Shown here in pieces: positions 1 through 8,784 of a stretch of 64,000 nt of DNA; positions within the stretch are counted from its first letter, which is position 1; every line of letters starts with the position of its first letter. This DNA is from an uncultured Clostridia bacterium (GTDB taxonomy: Bacteria > Bacillota > Clostridia > Saccharofermentanales > Saccharofermentanaceae). The stretch spans positions 19,704-83,703 of the forward strand of contig CAMIYM010000011.1 of NCBI GenBank assembly GCA_946403085.1, read 5' to 3'. The notes below the pieces were generated by a model. The model saw only the letters and a list, made by a program, of their open reading frames with translations. It was not told the origin of the DNA and did no database searches. The position numbers and the translations under genes are program-made.

Positions 1-2237
1 CCGTTACCCAATACTTCGCACCAGAGTTCTTCTGTGAAGTGAGGAGCGAAGGGTGCAAGAAGGAGAACGAGCTTTTCAGTAGCGTATCTCTTGAATTCAG
101 CCTTGGCTGAAGCATCCTGGCTGTACTTAGTGATAGCGTTCAAGAGCTCCATCATACGTGCGATAGGAGTATTGAACTGGAACTTTTCGATATCAGCTGT
201 AGAACTCTTGATAGCGTAGTTAACAGCAAAGTTGAGTTCCTTATCAGCAGATGTCATGTCAGCCTTAGAGGGAACGGAGGATGTCTTGCATTCTGCGCTC
301 TCAGCTACACATGTCTCGATCCTTCTGAAGAACTTAACGATAGCCTGAAGTCCGGAATCTGCCCACGGGCCGCCCTCGACATAAGCGAAGCCGAATCCTA
401 AGTATGTTCTGAATACGTCTGAACCGTACTTGCTGATATAGTCGTCAGGTGCAACTGTGTTGCCTCTGGACTTACTCATCTTCTGACCGTCAGGTCCAAG
501 GATCGTGCCCTGGTGAACGAGGCTTGTGAAAGGTTCGTCGAAATCGAGCATACCCATATCACGCATTGCCTTTGTGAAGAATCTTGCGTAAAGGAGGTGC
601 ATGCATGCGTGCTCAGCGCCGCCGACATACTTGTCGACAGGGCAGAACTTGTTGATCTTATCCTTGGAGAACATTTCCTTGTCGTTCTTGTTATCAGGAT
701 ATCTGAACTGATACCAGGAAGAGTCAACGAATGTATCCATCGTATCAGGGTCACGTCTTGCATCACCGCCGCACTTGGGGCACTTGCAGTTCATGAATGA
801 ATCGCACTTTGCGAGCGGGCTCTCACCGTCAGGTGTGAACTCAACGTCGTAGGGGAGAAGAACAGGGAGCTCATCTTCGGGTACGGGTACAACGCCGCAT
901 GAAGGGCAGTGGATCATTGGGATAGGTGTTCCCCAGTATCTCTGACGGGAGATGAGCCAGTCTCTGAGTCTGTAGTTTACCTTCCATTCGCCCATGCCGA
1001 TCTCGTTGAGCTTTGCAACGATAGCCTTCTGGGCATCGTGCATTTCCATGCCGTCGAACTCTCCGGAGTTAACCAGATAACCCTTCTTCTCGCAGTAGGG
1101 GAGTTCGGAATCGACACCCTTTTCGGGCTGGATAACACGGATGATATCAAGGCCGTACTTGTGAGCAAAGTCGAAGTCTCTCTCATCGTGTGAAGGAACT
1201 GCCATAACGACGCCGGTACCGTAACCTGCAACAACATAATCTGCTGCCCAGATCGGAACTCTTCTGCCGTTCAAGGGATGAATAGCATAAGCACCGGTGA
1301 ATACGCCCGTCTTCTCACGTGTTGTGGACATACGGTCGATCTCTGTTACCTTGGCTGTAGCCTTTCTGTATTCTTCAACAGCTTCTCTGCATTCGTCTGT
1401 TGTGAGCTTAGCGCAAAGCTCTGACTCAGGTGCGATAACAACATATGTGATACCCATGAACGTATCGACTCTTGTAGTGAATACTTCGAGCTTCATGGGA
1501 TTGCCGTTCTCATCTTTAAGACGCTCGCCGTTCTTCTCTACATAGAGAGCGACCTGAGCACCTTCTGATCTGCCGATCCAGTTCTTCTGGAGTTTCTTTG
1601 TCTTTTCGGGCCAGTCGAGCTTCGGAAGATCGTCTAAGAGTTCCTGTGCATACTCTGTGATCTTGAAGAACCACTGAGTCATGTTCTTACGTACAACTTC
1701 TGTATGGCATCTCTCGCAAGCACCGTCGATTACCTGCTCGTTAGCAAGAACTGTCTTGCATGAAGGACACCAGTTAACAGGTGCGTTCTTACGGTAAGCA
1801 AGGCCTCTCTTATAGAGCTCGATGAAGAACCACTGGTTCCATCTGTAGTAGTCGGGCATGCAGGTCTTTACCTCATAGTCCCAGTCTACTGTTGTGCCCA
1901 TTGCCTGGAGCTGCTTTTCCATCGTGTCGATATTCTTGAGAGTGGAATCCTGAGGATGGATGCCTGTCTTGATCGCATAGTTCTCAGCAGGGAGTCCGAA
2001 AGAGTCGAATCCCATGGGGTGGAAAAGGTTATAGCCCTGCATGTGCTTGAACCTTGCCCAGGAGTCAGTTAGCGAGTAGTTGTACCAGTGACCTAAGTGA
2101 AGGTTGGCACCTGAAGGATAAGAGAACATCTCGAGGCAGTATAGTTTCTTGCCCTCTGCATCGGGATTGAACTTGTAGAGCTTTGATTCAGCCCATTTTG
2201 CCTGCCACTTCTTGTCTGTCTCAATTGAGTAACTCAT
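1..2237 (-). CDS. leuS: Leucyl-tRNA synthetase, C-terminal end cut off by window edge
   Basis: Class I aminoacyl-tRNA synthetase that charges tRNA-Leu with leucine in the cytoplasm. Read on the minus strand, the protein starts [15 protein letters not shown]. It carries the HIGH-type ATP-binding motif as HLGH (codons at 2088-2099) and the second catalytic motif [10 protein letters not shown] (around 450-485), in the right order. About 745 residues lie in the window; bacterial LeuRS usually has 800-860, so the end of the anticodon-binding and C-terminal domains lies beyond position 1. The ATG at 2235-2237 is preceded by an AAGGAGTC ribosome-binding site. Many Firmicutes leuS genes sit behind a T-box leader, but the 258 bp upstream show no T-box antiterminator consensus. 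The gene is divergent from the mreB-like gene. Confidence 0.96.
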   Translation of the reverse strand, partial: MSYSIETDKKWQAKWAESKLYKFNPDAEGKKLYCLEMFSYPSGANLHLGHWYNYSLTDSWARFKHMQGYNLFHPMGFDSFGLPAENYAIKTGIHPQDSTLKNIDTMEKQLQAMGTTVDWDYEVKTCMPDYYRWNQWFFIELYKRGLAYRKNAPVNWCPSCKTVLANEQVIDGACERCHTEVVRKNMTQWFFKITEYAQELLDDLPKLDWPEKTKKLQKNWIGRSEGAQVALYVEKNGERLKDENGNPMKLEVFTTRVDTFMGITYVVIAPESELCAKLTTDECREAVEEYRKATAKVTEIDRMSTTREKTGVFTGAYAIHPLNGRRVPIWAADYVVAGYGTGVVMAVPSHDERDFDFAHKYGLDIIRVIQPEKGVDSELPYCEKKGYLVNSGEFDGMEMHDAQKAIVAKLNEIGMGEWKVNYRLRDWLISRQRYWGTPIPMIHCPSCGVVPVPEDELPVLLPYDVEFTPDGESPLAKCDSFMNCKCPKCGGDARRDPDTMDTFVDSSWYQFRYPDNKNDKEMFSKDKINKFCPVDKYVGGAEHACMHLLYARFFTKAMRDMGMLDFDEPFTSLVHQGTILGPDGQKMSKSRGNTVAPDDYISKYGSDVFRTYLGFGFAYVEGGPWADSGLQAIVKFFRRIETCVAESAECKTSSVPSKADMTSADKELNFAVNYAIKSSTADIEKFQFNTPIARMMELLNAITKYSQDASAKAEFKRYATEKLVLLLAPFAPHFTEELWCEVLGN

Positions 2238-2275
2238 AAGATAAAGACTCCTTAATTCTTATAATTGAACAACTC

Positions 2276-2281
2276 ATTATA
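2276..2281 (-). promoter_or_regulatory. Putative -10 box for leuS
   Basis: Read on the minus strand this is a perfect TATAAT, about 39 bp upstream of the leuS ATG. The hexamer 17 bp further upstream (TGTAAT) is a poor -35. The leader would be only about 30 nt, which leaves no room for a T-box. Confidence 0.5.
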
Positions 2282-2404
2282 CTCCGATGTTTTCGGAAAT
2301 TACAGTAATTATATAAGCAAGCCGTTTTCGGGCAATGCAGAGAATTACCTACAAATCGCCACAATTTGAAATAAGAATGTCACTTAAAATAGGGCGTCGT
2401 GTGA

Positions 2405-2433
2405 TTGATTTTTCAAATACGTGATGTAATAAT
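2405..2433 (+). promoter_or_regulatory. Putative sigma-A promoter for the mreB-like gene
   Basis: TTGATT at 2405-2410 and TAATAA/AATAAT at 2427-2433, 16-17 bp apart, lie about 65 bp before the ATG at 2496. The match to consensus is moderate. The rest of the 258 bp divergent spacer shows nothing else that I recognise. Confidence 0.45.
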
Positions 2434-2495
2434 AAATTGAATTTTTACGGATTTATGCGTCAACTGTGGCGCTTTCTAATATATGAGGTGATTCT

Positions 2496-3506
2496 ATGGG
2501 CTTAGGCATGGAGATAGGTGTCGATCTCGGCACCAGCAGCGTTCTTGTTTACATAAGGGGAAAGGGAATCGTTCTTAAGGAACCCTCTGTTGTTGCTGTA
2601 AACAGCAAGACCGGCAAGGTACTTGCAGTTGGTGAATCAGCTTCACTCATGCTTGGACGTACTCCTGGAATCGTTGAGGCGATCAGACCTTTGCGTGAAG
2701 GTGTTATCTCTGACTTCAGAGCTACTGAAGTTATGCTCAAGGCATTTATCGGCCGTGTCTGCACAGGACTTCGTGCCACATACTTCAAGCCTACTATCGT
2801 AGTTTGCGTTCCTTCAGTTATCACACCTGTTGAGCAGCAGGCAGTTGAGAATGCCTGCCGTCATGCGGGAGCTAAGGACGTTTTCCTTATCAGAGAGCCT
2901 ATCGCAGCTGCAATCGGTGCAGGTATCGATATCACAAAGGCATGCGGTTCAATGGTCGTTGATATCGGCGGCGGTACGACTGATATTTCAGTAATCTCTC
3001 TTTGCGAACCGGTTGTTGATGCATCTTTGAAGGTAGCAGGTGACAAGTTCGACGAAGCTATCATCAAGCATGTACGTAAGAGACATAACATCCTCATCGG
3101 TGAGAAGACAGCAGAGAAGCTCAAGATCGAGATCGGCTGCGCATATCCGAGAGATGAAGAGCTTACATTAGACGTTCAGGGAAGAAACATCATCACAGGT
3201 CTTCCTTCAACAGTTACAGTATCTTCCACAGAGATGCTCGAAGCATTGGAAGAGCCTATCACACAGATCTTCGAGGCTGTACATAACGTTCTTGAGAGAA
3301 CACCTCCGGAACTCATGGCTGATATCTCACAGAGAGGTATCGTAATGACTGGCGGCGGTGCGATGCTCTATGGTCTTGATCACATGTTGTCCAACAGGAT
3401 CGGTATCGATGTTTACCTCGCTCAGGACCCTGTTTCCTGCGTCGTTATCGGTACAGGTAAAGCCCTCGATATGATGGACAAATTTGCGGCACTTTCAGAT
3501 AACTAA
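2496..3506 (+). CDS. mreB: MreB/Mbl-family rod-shape-determining actin homologue
   Basis: Bacterial actin that polymerises under the membrane and positions the elongasome for lateral peptidoglycan synthesis. At 336 aa it has the family's usual length. Phosphate-1 motif GVDLGTSSVLVYI is at residues 8-20, REPIAAAIGAGI is near residue 135, phosphate-2 motif VVDIGGGTTDISV follows, and the adenosine motif GIVMTGGGAML is near residue 285, the typical MreB layout. GAGGTG at 2485-2490 lies 5 nt before the ATG. It stands alone: mreC, mreD, rodA and minCD are not adjacent, which is more usual for the mbl or mreBH paralogue than for the mre-operon copy. The subfamily (MreB, Mbl or MreBH) cannot be settled by eye, so the symbol is the generic one. 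Confidence 0.9.
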   Translation: MGLGMEIGVDLGTSSVLVYIRGKGIVLKEPSVVAVNSKTGKVLAVGESASLMLGRTPGIVEAIRPLREGVISDFRATEVMLKAFIGRVCTGLRATYFKPTIVVCVPSVITPVEQQAVENACRHAGAKDVFLIREPIAAAIGAGIDITKACGSMVVDIGGGTTDISVISLCEPVVDASLKVAGDKFDEAIIKHVRKRHNILIGEKTAEKLKIEIGCAYPRDEELTLDVQGRNIITGLPSTVTVSSTEMLEALEEPITQIFEAVHNVLERTPPELMADISQRGIVMTGGGAMLYGLDHMLSNRIGIDVYLAQDPVSCVVIGTGKALDMMDKFAALSDN

Positions 3507-3546
3507 AACCTATTTGATTGACTGTTATAATAACAAATGATATATT

Positions 3547-3577
3547 ATGCGCGTCGGGTAAAGATCCCGGCGCGCAT
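3547..3577 (+). terminator. Strong GC stem-loop after the mreB-like gene
   Basis: A 12-bp stem (arms 3547-3558 and 3566-3577, one G-U wobble) encloses a 7-nt loop, 40 bp downstream of the stop codon. No T-run follows, so it may be a Rho-type or RNA-stabilising 3' end rather than a classical intrinsic terminator. Confidence 0.5.
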
Positions 3578-3688
3578 TCGTAATATTAGATATTTTCCAT
3601 TTCGATTTTTTGAAGTTTGATATCCCTTTTTAGCAGTATTACGCGGTAATAGGATTTTTGCGAAAAAACGTATTTTTGAAAGGCGTTT

Positions 3689-5737
3689 ATGGACGATTTT
3701 GACAACCTGAATTCCAAGACTGATTCCGATTTAAGACAGATAGCTGTCGCATTCGGAGATTTCACACCGGAAGAAGCAGAAGCTAAGTCTAGAGACGAGC
3801 TTCTTATGGCTATCACAGGCGCTAAGGACATCGGCGATATTACAGCTGTTGACCTTTCTGAAGAGCCTGTTCCTGTTAAGCCTGTTTCCGTTCCGGAACC
3901 CATGAAGAACAATGAGAACACCAAGTCTCTCGACGAGCTGATCGTTGATGTAGGCAGGACTGCCAGATTCGAGACAAACGAGTTGGCTGATGCCATGATC
4001 AAGGCAGAGAAAGCTGAGAAAGAAGAGGAGAAAAAAGTGGCAAAGAAACAAGTAACTGAAGAAGTCGCTGCAACCGAGCCTAAGGAAGAAAAGAAGACCG
4101 CTTCTAAGGCAGCAAAGAAGCCTGCAAAGCGCACCAAGAAGACTGAAGCAAAGGCAGAAGAAGTTGAAGTCAAGGAGATGGAGTTAGTCTCTGATTCCAA
4201 AGTGGAATTTTCTGTTGAAGAGCCTGAAAAGGATGCTAAGAAAGCTGCAAAGAAGCCTGCCAAAGCCAGAAAGACAAAAACTTCAAAGAAGCAGGAAGAG
4301 GCTAAGGCTGAAGAACCCACACCTATTGAAGCTGCTGTAGCAGAAGCATCTGTTGCAGAGGAGGCACCTGCATCTGTTGAAGAAGCAAAAGCTGAGGGTG
4401 AAGCAAAGCCTGAAGAGAATAAGGCTGAAGAGAAGAAGCCTGAGCAGAATCAGGGTCAGGGAAAACACGGAAGATCCAAGAGAAGAAAGATCTCTTTCGG
4501 TCCCGGTCAGGATACAAAGACAGTTGAGACAACAGATGTTGCTCCTGCTGAGAATGAGGAAGAGAAGACTGAGCCTGAACTTCCCGTTGAGATCGAGATC
4601 GAAGGCGTTCTCGCCATCAATAATAACGAAGGCAACAAGAACGATTTCTGCGGATTCGTTCATAGAAATAACTATCTGCCCGGTGAGGATGACGCATATG
4701 TTCCCGGTCAGATGATCAAGAGAATGGGCCTTAGAAGAGGCGATTACATCAAGGGCTTCGCAATGCCCAAGCGCGGCAAGGACAGATATGCTCCGTTGAA
4801 GCGCGTTACAGAAGTTAACGGCATCCCGGTAACAGAAGGCGATTATGAGAATATCAGAAGACGTCCGAAGTTCGAGAGCCTTACAGCTATCTATCCTGAT
4901 GAGAGACTCGACCTCGAGACAGAGAAGGAAGATATCTCCATGAGGATCATCGATCTTTTCTCACCTATCGGTAAAGGTCAGAGAGGTATGATCGTCTCAC
5001 CGCCGAAGGCAGGTAAGACAATCCTTCTCCAGAAGGTTGCTAATTCCATCACAGCTAATAACCCTGCATGTGAACTCATCGTTCTCCTTATCGACGAGCG
5101 TCCTGAGGAAGTTACGGACATGCAGAGAAATATCCAGGGCGAAGTTGTCTATTCAACATTCGATAAGCGTCCTGAGAACCACGTCAGAGTTACAGAACTC
5201 GTTCTCGAGAGAGCAATGAGACTTGTAGAACTCGGCAAGGATGTCGTAATCCTTTTGGACTCCATGACAAGACTTGCAAGAGCTTATAACCTTACGATCA
5301 ATCCTACAGGAAGAACCCTGTCAGGCGGTCTTGATCCGGGATCACTCTACGGACCTAAGAGATTCTTCGGCGCGGCACGTAACATCGAGCACGGCGGAAG
5401 CCTTACGATCCTTGCAACTGCTCTTATCGAGACAGGTTCCAGAATGGACGAAGTTATTTTCGAGGAGTTCAAGGGAACAGGTAATATGGAAGTTACCCTC
5501 GACAGAAAGCTTGCTGACAGAAGAGTCTTCCCGGCTATCGCTGTCGACAAGTCCGGTACGAGAAGAGAAGATCTCCTTCTCACACCCGAGGAACTCGATG
5601 CAGTATGGCTCATCAGAAGAAGGATCGCCGAAGCAGATACTATTACTGCCACCAATGCGGTCATCAGCTTTATGGAGAAGACGACGAGCAACAAGTCCTT
5701 CGTACTTTCCGTAAAGAAATCTTTTGCAACCGATTGA
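3689..5737 (+). CDS. rho: Transcription termination factor Rho with a large low-complexity insert
   Basis: Hexameric RNA-dependent ATPase that terminates transcription. At 682 aa it is about 260 residues longer than E. coli Rho (419). Residues 1-50 resemble the Rho N-terminal helical domain. Residues of roughly 95-300 are a Lys/Glu/Ala-rich segment with repeated KKAAKKPAK and EEKAEE-like blocks. The RNA-binding OB domain follows ([17 protein letters not shown], where GFGFLR is usual). The RecA-type ATPase core has Walker A PPKAGKT at 438-444, [10 protein letters not shown] and Walker [17 protein letters not shown]. The C-terminal secondary RNA-binding loop region is intact. The start has a GAAAGGCG ribosome-binding site 6-8 nt upstream. 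rpmE follows after 108 bp, as in many Clostridia. The insert is composition-biased but in frame and uninterrupted. Confidence 0.96.
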   Translation: MDDFDNLNSKTDSDLRQIAVAFGDFTPEEAEAKSRDELLMAITGAKDIGDITAVDLSEEPVPVKPVSVPEPMKNNENTKSLDELIVDVGRTARFETNELADAMIKAEKAEKEEEKKVAKKQVTEEVAATEPKEEKKTASKAAKKPAKRTKKTEAKAEEVEVKEMELVSDSKVEFSVEEPEKDAKKAAKKPAKARKTKTSKKQEEAKAEEPTPIEAAVAEASVAEEAPASVEEAKAEGEAKPEENKAEEKKPEQNQGQGKHGRSKRRKISFGPGQDTKTVETTDVAPAENEEEKTEPELPVEIEIEGVLAINNNEGNKNDFCGFVHRNNYLPGEDDAYVPGQMIKRMGLRRGDYIKGFAMPKRGKDRYAPLKRVTEVNGIPVTEGDYENIRRRPKFESLTAIYPDERLDLETEKEDISMRIIDLFSPIGKGQRGMIVSPPKAGKTILLQKVANSITANNPACELIVLLIDERPEEVTDMQRNIQGEVVYSTFDKRPENHVRVTELVLERAMRLVELGKDVVILLDSMTRLARAYNLTINPTGRTLSGGLDPGSLYGPKRFFGAARNIEHGGSLTILATALIETGSRMDEVIFEEFKGTGNMEVTLDRKLADRRVFPAIAVDKSGTRREDLLLTPEELDAVWLIRRRIAEADTITATNAVISFMEKTTSNKSFVLSVKKSFATD

Positions 5738-5845
5738 CAACGGGTTACGATTCAAGTAATATAGCAAGGCTAACACGAAGAATCCGGTATGACATACGTG
5801 AGATTAGGGTTACGCGTCATATCTTTGATTGAGAGGTGAAAGGTA
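5738..5845 (+). promoter_or_regulatory. Candidate structured leader of rpmE (L31)
   Basis: The rho-rpmE spacer can fold. GGTATGAC (5786-5793) pairs with GTCATATC (5816-5823) with one G-U wobble, and an upstream GATTC/GAATC pair could close a second helix. The ribosome-binding site GAGGTGAAAGG follows directly. Ribosomal-protein leaders binding L31 are known from several phyla, so this is a plausible autoregulatory element. The fold is by eye and not scored against any model. Confidence 0.35.
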
Positions 5846-6046
5846 ATGAAAGAAGGAATTCATCCTAAGACGCAGGTCGTTACAGTTAAGTGCGCATGCG
5901 GCAACACATTCGAGACTCTTTCCACAAAGAGTGATCTGAGAGTTGATATCTGCTCCAACTGCCACCCGTTCTATACAGGCAAGCAGAAGCTCGTTGATAC
6001 AGGCGGACGTGTTGATAAGTTCAAGAAGAGAATGGAAAAAGCTTAA
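5846..6046 (+). CDS. rpmE: 50S ribosomal protein L31, zinc-binding type
   Basis: Component of the large ribosomal subunit at the central protuberance, bridging to the small subunit. It is 66 aa, the normal length. The zinc-binding C+ form is shown by the cysteine pair CAC near residues 16-18 and the pair CSNC at 37-40, followed by the signature [18 protein letters not shown] strong GAGGTGAAAGG ribosome-binding site precedes the ATG. It probably cotranscribes with rho and ends at the terminator at 6069. In Firmicutes with both types, C+ L31 is replaced by a C- paralogue under zinc limitation; no paralogue lies here. Confidence 0.97.
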   Translation: MKEGIHPKTQVVTVKCACGNTFETLSTKSDLRVDICSNCHPFYTGKQKLVDTGGRVDKFKKRMEKA

Positions 6047-6068
6047 TTCTCATTCATTAAGAGCTAAT

Positions 6069-6103
6069 AAGAGGTTGTCTCATAAGAGGCGACCTCTTTT
6101 TTT
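6069..6103 (+). terminator. Intrinsic terminator after rpmE
   Basis: AAGAGGTTG-T-CTC, loop ATAA, GAG-G-CGACCTCTT makes a 13-bp stem followed by seven T residues. It shares its apex (T.G wobble, then CTC/GAG) with the terminators at 10757 and 63789. Confidence 0.9.
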
Positions 6104-6216
6104 GCCTGACCCAAGCCTTCTAACACTATTTTGCCTTTACTCTGTAATATCACACGCATTTATAAATGATATAATCCAAAGCAGAATGAATAATTATGCC
6201 TAGAATGGGGTACGAT

Positions 6217-7323
6217 ATGTCAGAATCAAACGACAATATGAAATTAATAGATCAGGTGCAGGAAGCTCAGCTTAAGGAAGAGCCTGTTGAGGCTAAGCCT
6301 ATTGAAGAGATTCCTGAAGTTCCGGAGAAGGCAGCGAAAAAGAAGAAGTCAAAGCCCGTTCCCGCAAAGAAGACAACGATCGGCGGCCAGGCACTCATCG
6401 AGGGTGTCATGATGGTCGGACCTTCCAGAACCTGCATGGCAGTAAGGAAGGGTGACGGCACTATCCATGTCGAAGAGATCAAGCAGAGCGAGAAGACCTC
6501 TTACTTTGATAAGGTTCCTTTTATCAGAGGCTGCATAAGGTTTTATAAGATGCTCGTTACAGGTACGGGAGCCCTCATGAAGGCTGCTGACATTTCCGAA
6601 GAGGGAAAGCCTGAAGAGAATAAGGAAGGCGAGAAGAGGTCACGCCTTGATGAATTTGCAGATAGACACTTCAATGCCATGATGACCATCTCGGCTATCG
6701 TAGGCATCCTTTTATCTGTCGGACTCTTCATCCTTGCACCGAGACTTATCGTTGAAATCGTGGTCAAGTTCATCCCTGAAAGTGTTCGCGATTTTGCATG
6801 GTTCAATGCAGTTACAAGCGTAATAGAAGGCCTTTTGAGACTTTTGATCTTCCTCTTGTACATGATCTTCGCGTCAAAACTCAAGGATATCAAGAGAGTA
6901 TGGCGTTATCACGGTGCTGAACATAAGACGATCGCCTGCTATGAAGCAGGGCTTCCTCTTACAGTGGAGAATGTTCTTAAGCAGTCGAGATTCCATCCCC
7001 GCTGCGGAACATCCTTTATGTTCAATGTTATTGCTATATCCATCATCATTTATACGGTTATCGGCATCTTTACAGGCACACAGCCTGCCTGGGTCAATAT
7101 CGCGATAAGACTTGTTGCGATCCCGGTCATCTGTGCTATTTCATATGAGGTATTGAGATTTGTCGGCCGTCATGACAGAAACGGTTTCTGCAGACTGATG
7201 TCCAAGCCGGGTCTCTGGCTCCAGAAGTTTACGACAGCTGAGCCTGACGCCCCGATCGTTGAAGTCGCTATCGCTTCCATGCAGGCAGTAATTCCGGAGA
7301 ACAAGGAAGATGACAACTGGTAA
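6217..7323 (+). CDS. DUF1385 (YqhQ-like) polytopic membrane protein
   Basis: Member of the DUF1385 family, annotated in places as a metal-dependent membrane protein; its function is not established. A charged N-terminal tail of about 55 residues rich in Pro, Glu and Lys is followed by the family signature IGGQALIEGVMMVGP. Several hydrophobic segments follow (about 150-180, 200-225, 270-295, 305-330), with the conserved YHGAEHKTIACYEAG and HPRCGTSFM motifs, whose His, Glu and Cys residues suggest a metal site. I prefer the ATG at 6217 because GGGG at 6207-6210 stands 6 nt before it; an in-frame ATG at 6196 would add MPRMGYD. It overlaps prmC by 14 nt, so the two are probably translationally coupled. 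The neighbourhood rpmE-DUF1385-prmC is conserved in Clostridia. Confidence 0.88.
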   Translation: MSESNDNMKLIDQVQEAQLKEEPVEAKPIEEIPEVPEKAAKKKKSKPVPAKKTTIGGQALIEGVMMVGPSRTCMAVRKGDGTIHVEEIKQSEKTSYFDKVPFIRGCIRFYKMLVTGTGALMKAADISEEGKPEENKEGEKRSRLDEFADRHFNAMMTISAIVGILLSVGLFILAPRLIVEIVVKFIPESVRDFAWFNAVTSVIEGLLRLLIFLLYMIFASKLKDIKRVWRYHGAEHKTIACYEAGLPLTVENVLKQSRFHPRCGTSFMFNVIAISIIIYTVIGIFTGTQPAWVNIAIRLVAIPVICAISYEVLRFVGRHDRNGFCRLMSKPGLWLQKFTTAEPDAPIVEVAIASMQAVIPENKEDDNW

Positions 7324-8158
7324 TGAACGCCTTCTGTCTCTCCTGGCAGAATCAGGAGATGACGAGGCAAGGCTTGACCTAAATATCCTTTCAGAAGAAT
7401 TTGAAGGTGAAGCTTTAGAAGAAGCTGTAAAGAGGCGCGCTGCTGGCGAGCCTCTTGCTTATATTTTGGGATACCGCCATTTCTATAAGGAATGTTATAA
7501 GGTCTGCCCGGGCGTGCTTATCCCGAGAGCAGATACCGAGATCGCTGTGGAGACAGCACTTGCTTTTCTCGGTCTGAACAGTATGGCAACGGGAGATCTT
7601 TTAGAAGTGCCTTTGTATGGGAATGACATAAAAGACATCTGCTTTGCCGATCTTTGTACAGGCACTGGCTGCATTGGAATATCAATTGCCAATGAGATTG
7701 CCGGAAAAGGCGCTCTTGCGCATGCCGCACTGGTGGATATAAGTGATACAGCCATCAGCACAGCCAAAGACAATGTTCAGTCTCAGGCGGTAAAGCCGGA
7801 AGCTATTGAAGTCATTAAGCATGATGTGTTAAGCGGCGCACCGGAACTGAAAGAACTCGACTTTATAATCTCCAATCCACCATATATTACCGACAGCGAG
7901 ATGGAGGAACTGGAGCCGGTTGTAAAAGATCATGAGCCTGATCTTGCATTAAGGGCAGGAAGTGAAGGGCTTGATTTCTATGGCCCTTTACTCGATACTG
8001 CCATGAAGCTCCTTAAGGACGGCGGGGCCCTGATCGTCGAGCATGGCTATGGACAGGGGGATGCCGTGAGGAAGATTTTCGCTGATGGCGGACTGAAAAA
8101 TGTCATGACCATTAGAGATTATGGCGGAAATCCCAGGGTAACTCTCGGGATCAGATGA
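7310..8158 (+). CDS. prmC: Release factor glutamine methyltransferase PrmC (HemK)
   Basis: SAM-dependent methyltransferase that methylates the Gln of the GGQ motif in release factors RF1 and RF2. At 282 aa it matches the family. The N-terminal helical domain includes AAGEPLAYILGYRHFY and PGVLIPRADTEIAVE. The Rossmann SAM motif is DLCTGTGCIGISIA (near residue 110) and the catalytic NPPY motif is SNPPYITDSEMEEL near residue 190. The start overlaps the DUF1385 gene by 14 nt. prfA itself is not in the window, although it is often next to prmC. Confidence 0.95.
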   Translation: MTTGNERLLSLLAESGDDEARLDLNILSEEFEGEALEEAVKRRAAGEPLAYILGYRHFYKECYKVCPGVLIPRADTEIAVETALAFLGLNSMATGDLLEVPLYGNDIKDICFADLCTGTGCIGISIANEIAGKGALAHAALVDISDTAISTAKDNVQSQAVKPEAIEVIKHDVLSGAPELKELDFIISNPPYITDSEMEELEPVVKDHEPDLALRAGSEGLDFYGPLLDTAMKLLKDGGALIVEHGYGQGDAVRKIFADGGLKNVMTIRDYGGNPRVTLGIR

Positions 8159-8176
8159 CGGCAGATGCTTGTAAAT

Positions 8177-8195
8177 AAAGGCTATTGAAGCCTTT
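8177..8195 (+). terminator. Weak stem-loop after prmC
   Basis: AAAGGCT (8177-8183) pairs with AGCCTTT (8189-8195) over a 5-nt loop. The run that follows is A-rich rather than T-rich, so termination here is doubtful. Confidence 0.3.
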
Positions 8196-8226
8196 CGAAA
8201 AAATCTGAAAAAATTTTCGATTTTCT

Positions 8227-8252
8227 TGTAACGAATTTGCGATTCGCCCGTC
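8227..8252 (+). promoter_or_regulatory. ECF-type promoter for the sigma/anti-sigma operon
   Basis: TGTAAC at 8227-8232 and CGTC at 8249-8252 are separated by 16 bp. TGTAAC/TGAAAC with CGTC/CGTA is the hallmark of promoters read by extracytoplasmic-function sigma factors. It lies 38 bp upstream of the sigma gene, which suggests autoregulation. Confidence 0.72.
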
Positions 8253-8289
8253 TAACAGGTGAGATCACAAAAGAAAGGTTGTTTGATAC

Positions 8290-8784
8290 GTGGATAAGAA
8301 AACCGCAGAAAAGCTTTATGAAGCCTTTTATATGAAGGTTTTCTCCTACGTGATGACGCTTGCCAAGGATCGCAACGATGCCGAGGAGATAACCCAGGAG
8401 ACCTTTTTCAGGGCGATATCGACTGATAAGAGCTTCAGGGGAGACAGCGACAGTTACACGTGGCTGTGCGCGATAGCGAAAAATATCTTCATTGATACAA
8501 AACGGCGTTACGCGAACCAGGATGATGAGGTCCCTGAAGAGATAGCAGATGAGAATAAGGGAATTGAAGAAAAGCTGTCAGACAGGGAAACCTCACTTAG
8601 GATCCACACGATACTCCATCAGCTGGAGGAACCGTACAAGGAAGTCTTCCAGCTGAGGGTATTCGGTGAGCTGTCATTCGCGGAGATCGGTTCTATCTTC
8701 GGAAAGACCGAGACCTGGGCCCGGGTTACGTATCACAGAGCCAGACTAAAGATCAAGGAAAGGATGGATGAATATGAAATATAA
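8290..8784 (+). CDS. ECF-family RNA polymerase sigma factor
   Basis: Alternative sigma-70 factor of the extracytoplasmic-function group, 164 aa with regions 2 and 4 only. Region 2 shows FYMKVFSYVMTLAKDRNDAE and EITQETFFRAI; region 4 shows LEEPYKEVFQLRVFGELSFAEIGSIFGKTETWARVTYHRAR, read here as consecutive segments of the -35-binding helix-turn-helix. The start is GTG at 8290, with AGAAAGG upstream. It overlaps the anti-sigma gene by 17 nt, the usual coupling of such pairs. The promoter at 8227 matches the type it should recognise. Target and inducing signal are unknown; the DUF4097 lipoprotein at the operon end points to envelope stress. Confidence 0.93.
   Translation: MDKKTAEKLYEAFYMKVFSYVMTLAKDRNDAEEITQETFFRAISTDKSFRGDSDSYTWLCAIAKNIFIDTKRRYANQDDEVPEEIADENKGIEEKLSDRETSLRIHTILHQLEEPYKEVFQLRVFGELSFAEIGSIFGKTETWARVTYHRARLKIKERMDEYEI

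Noticed and set aside
513..1545. Several plus-strand open frames (513-800, 909-1193, 1297-1545)
   Set aside because: They are antisense to leuS, which has intact HLGH and KMSKS motifs; no ribosome-binding sites or recognisable domains.
2238..2495. T-box leader for leuS
   Set aside because: Checked the divergent spacer on the minus strand; the conserved antiterminator sequence is absent and the -10 leaves only about 30 nt of leader.
3586..4320. 244-codon minus-strand open frame inside rho
   Set aside because: Ser/Phe/Leu-biased translation produced by the Lys/Glu-rich insert of rho read backwards; no motif.
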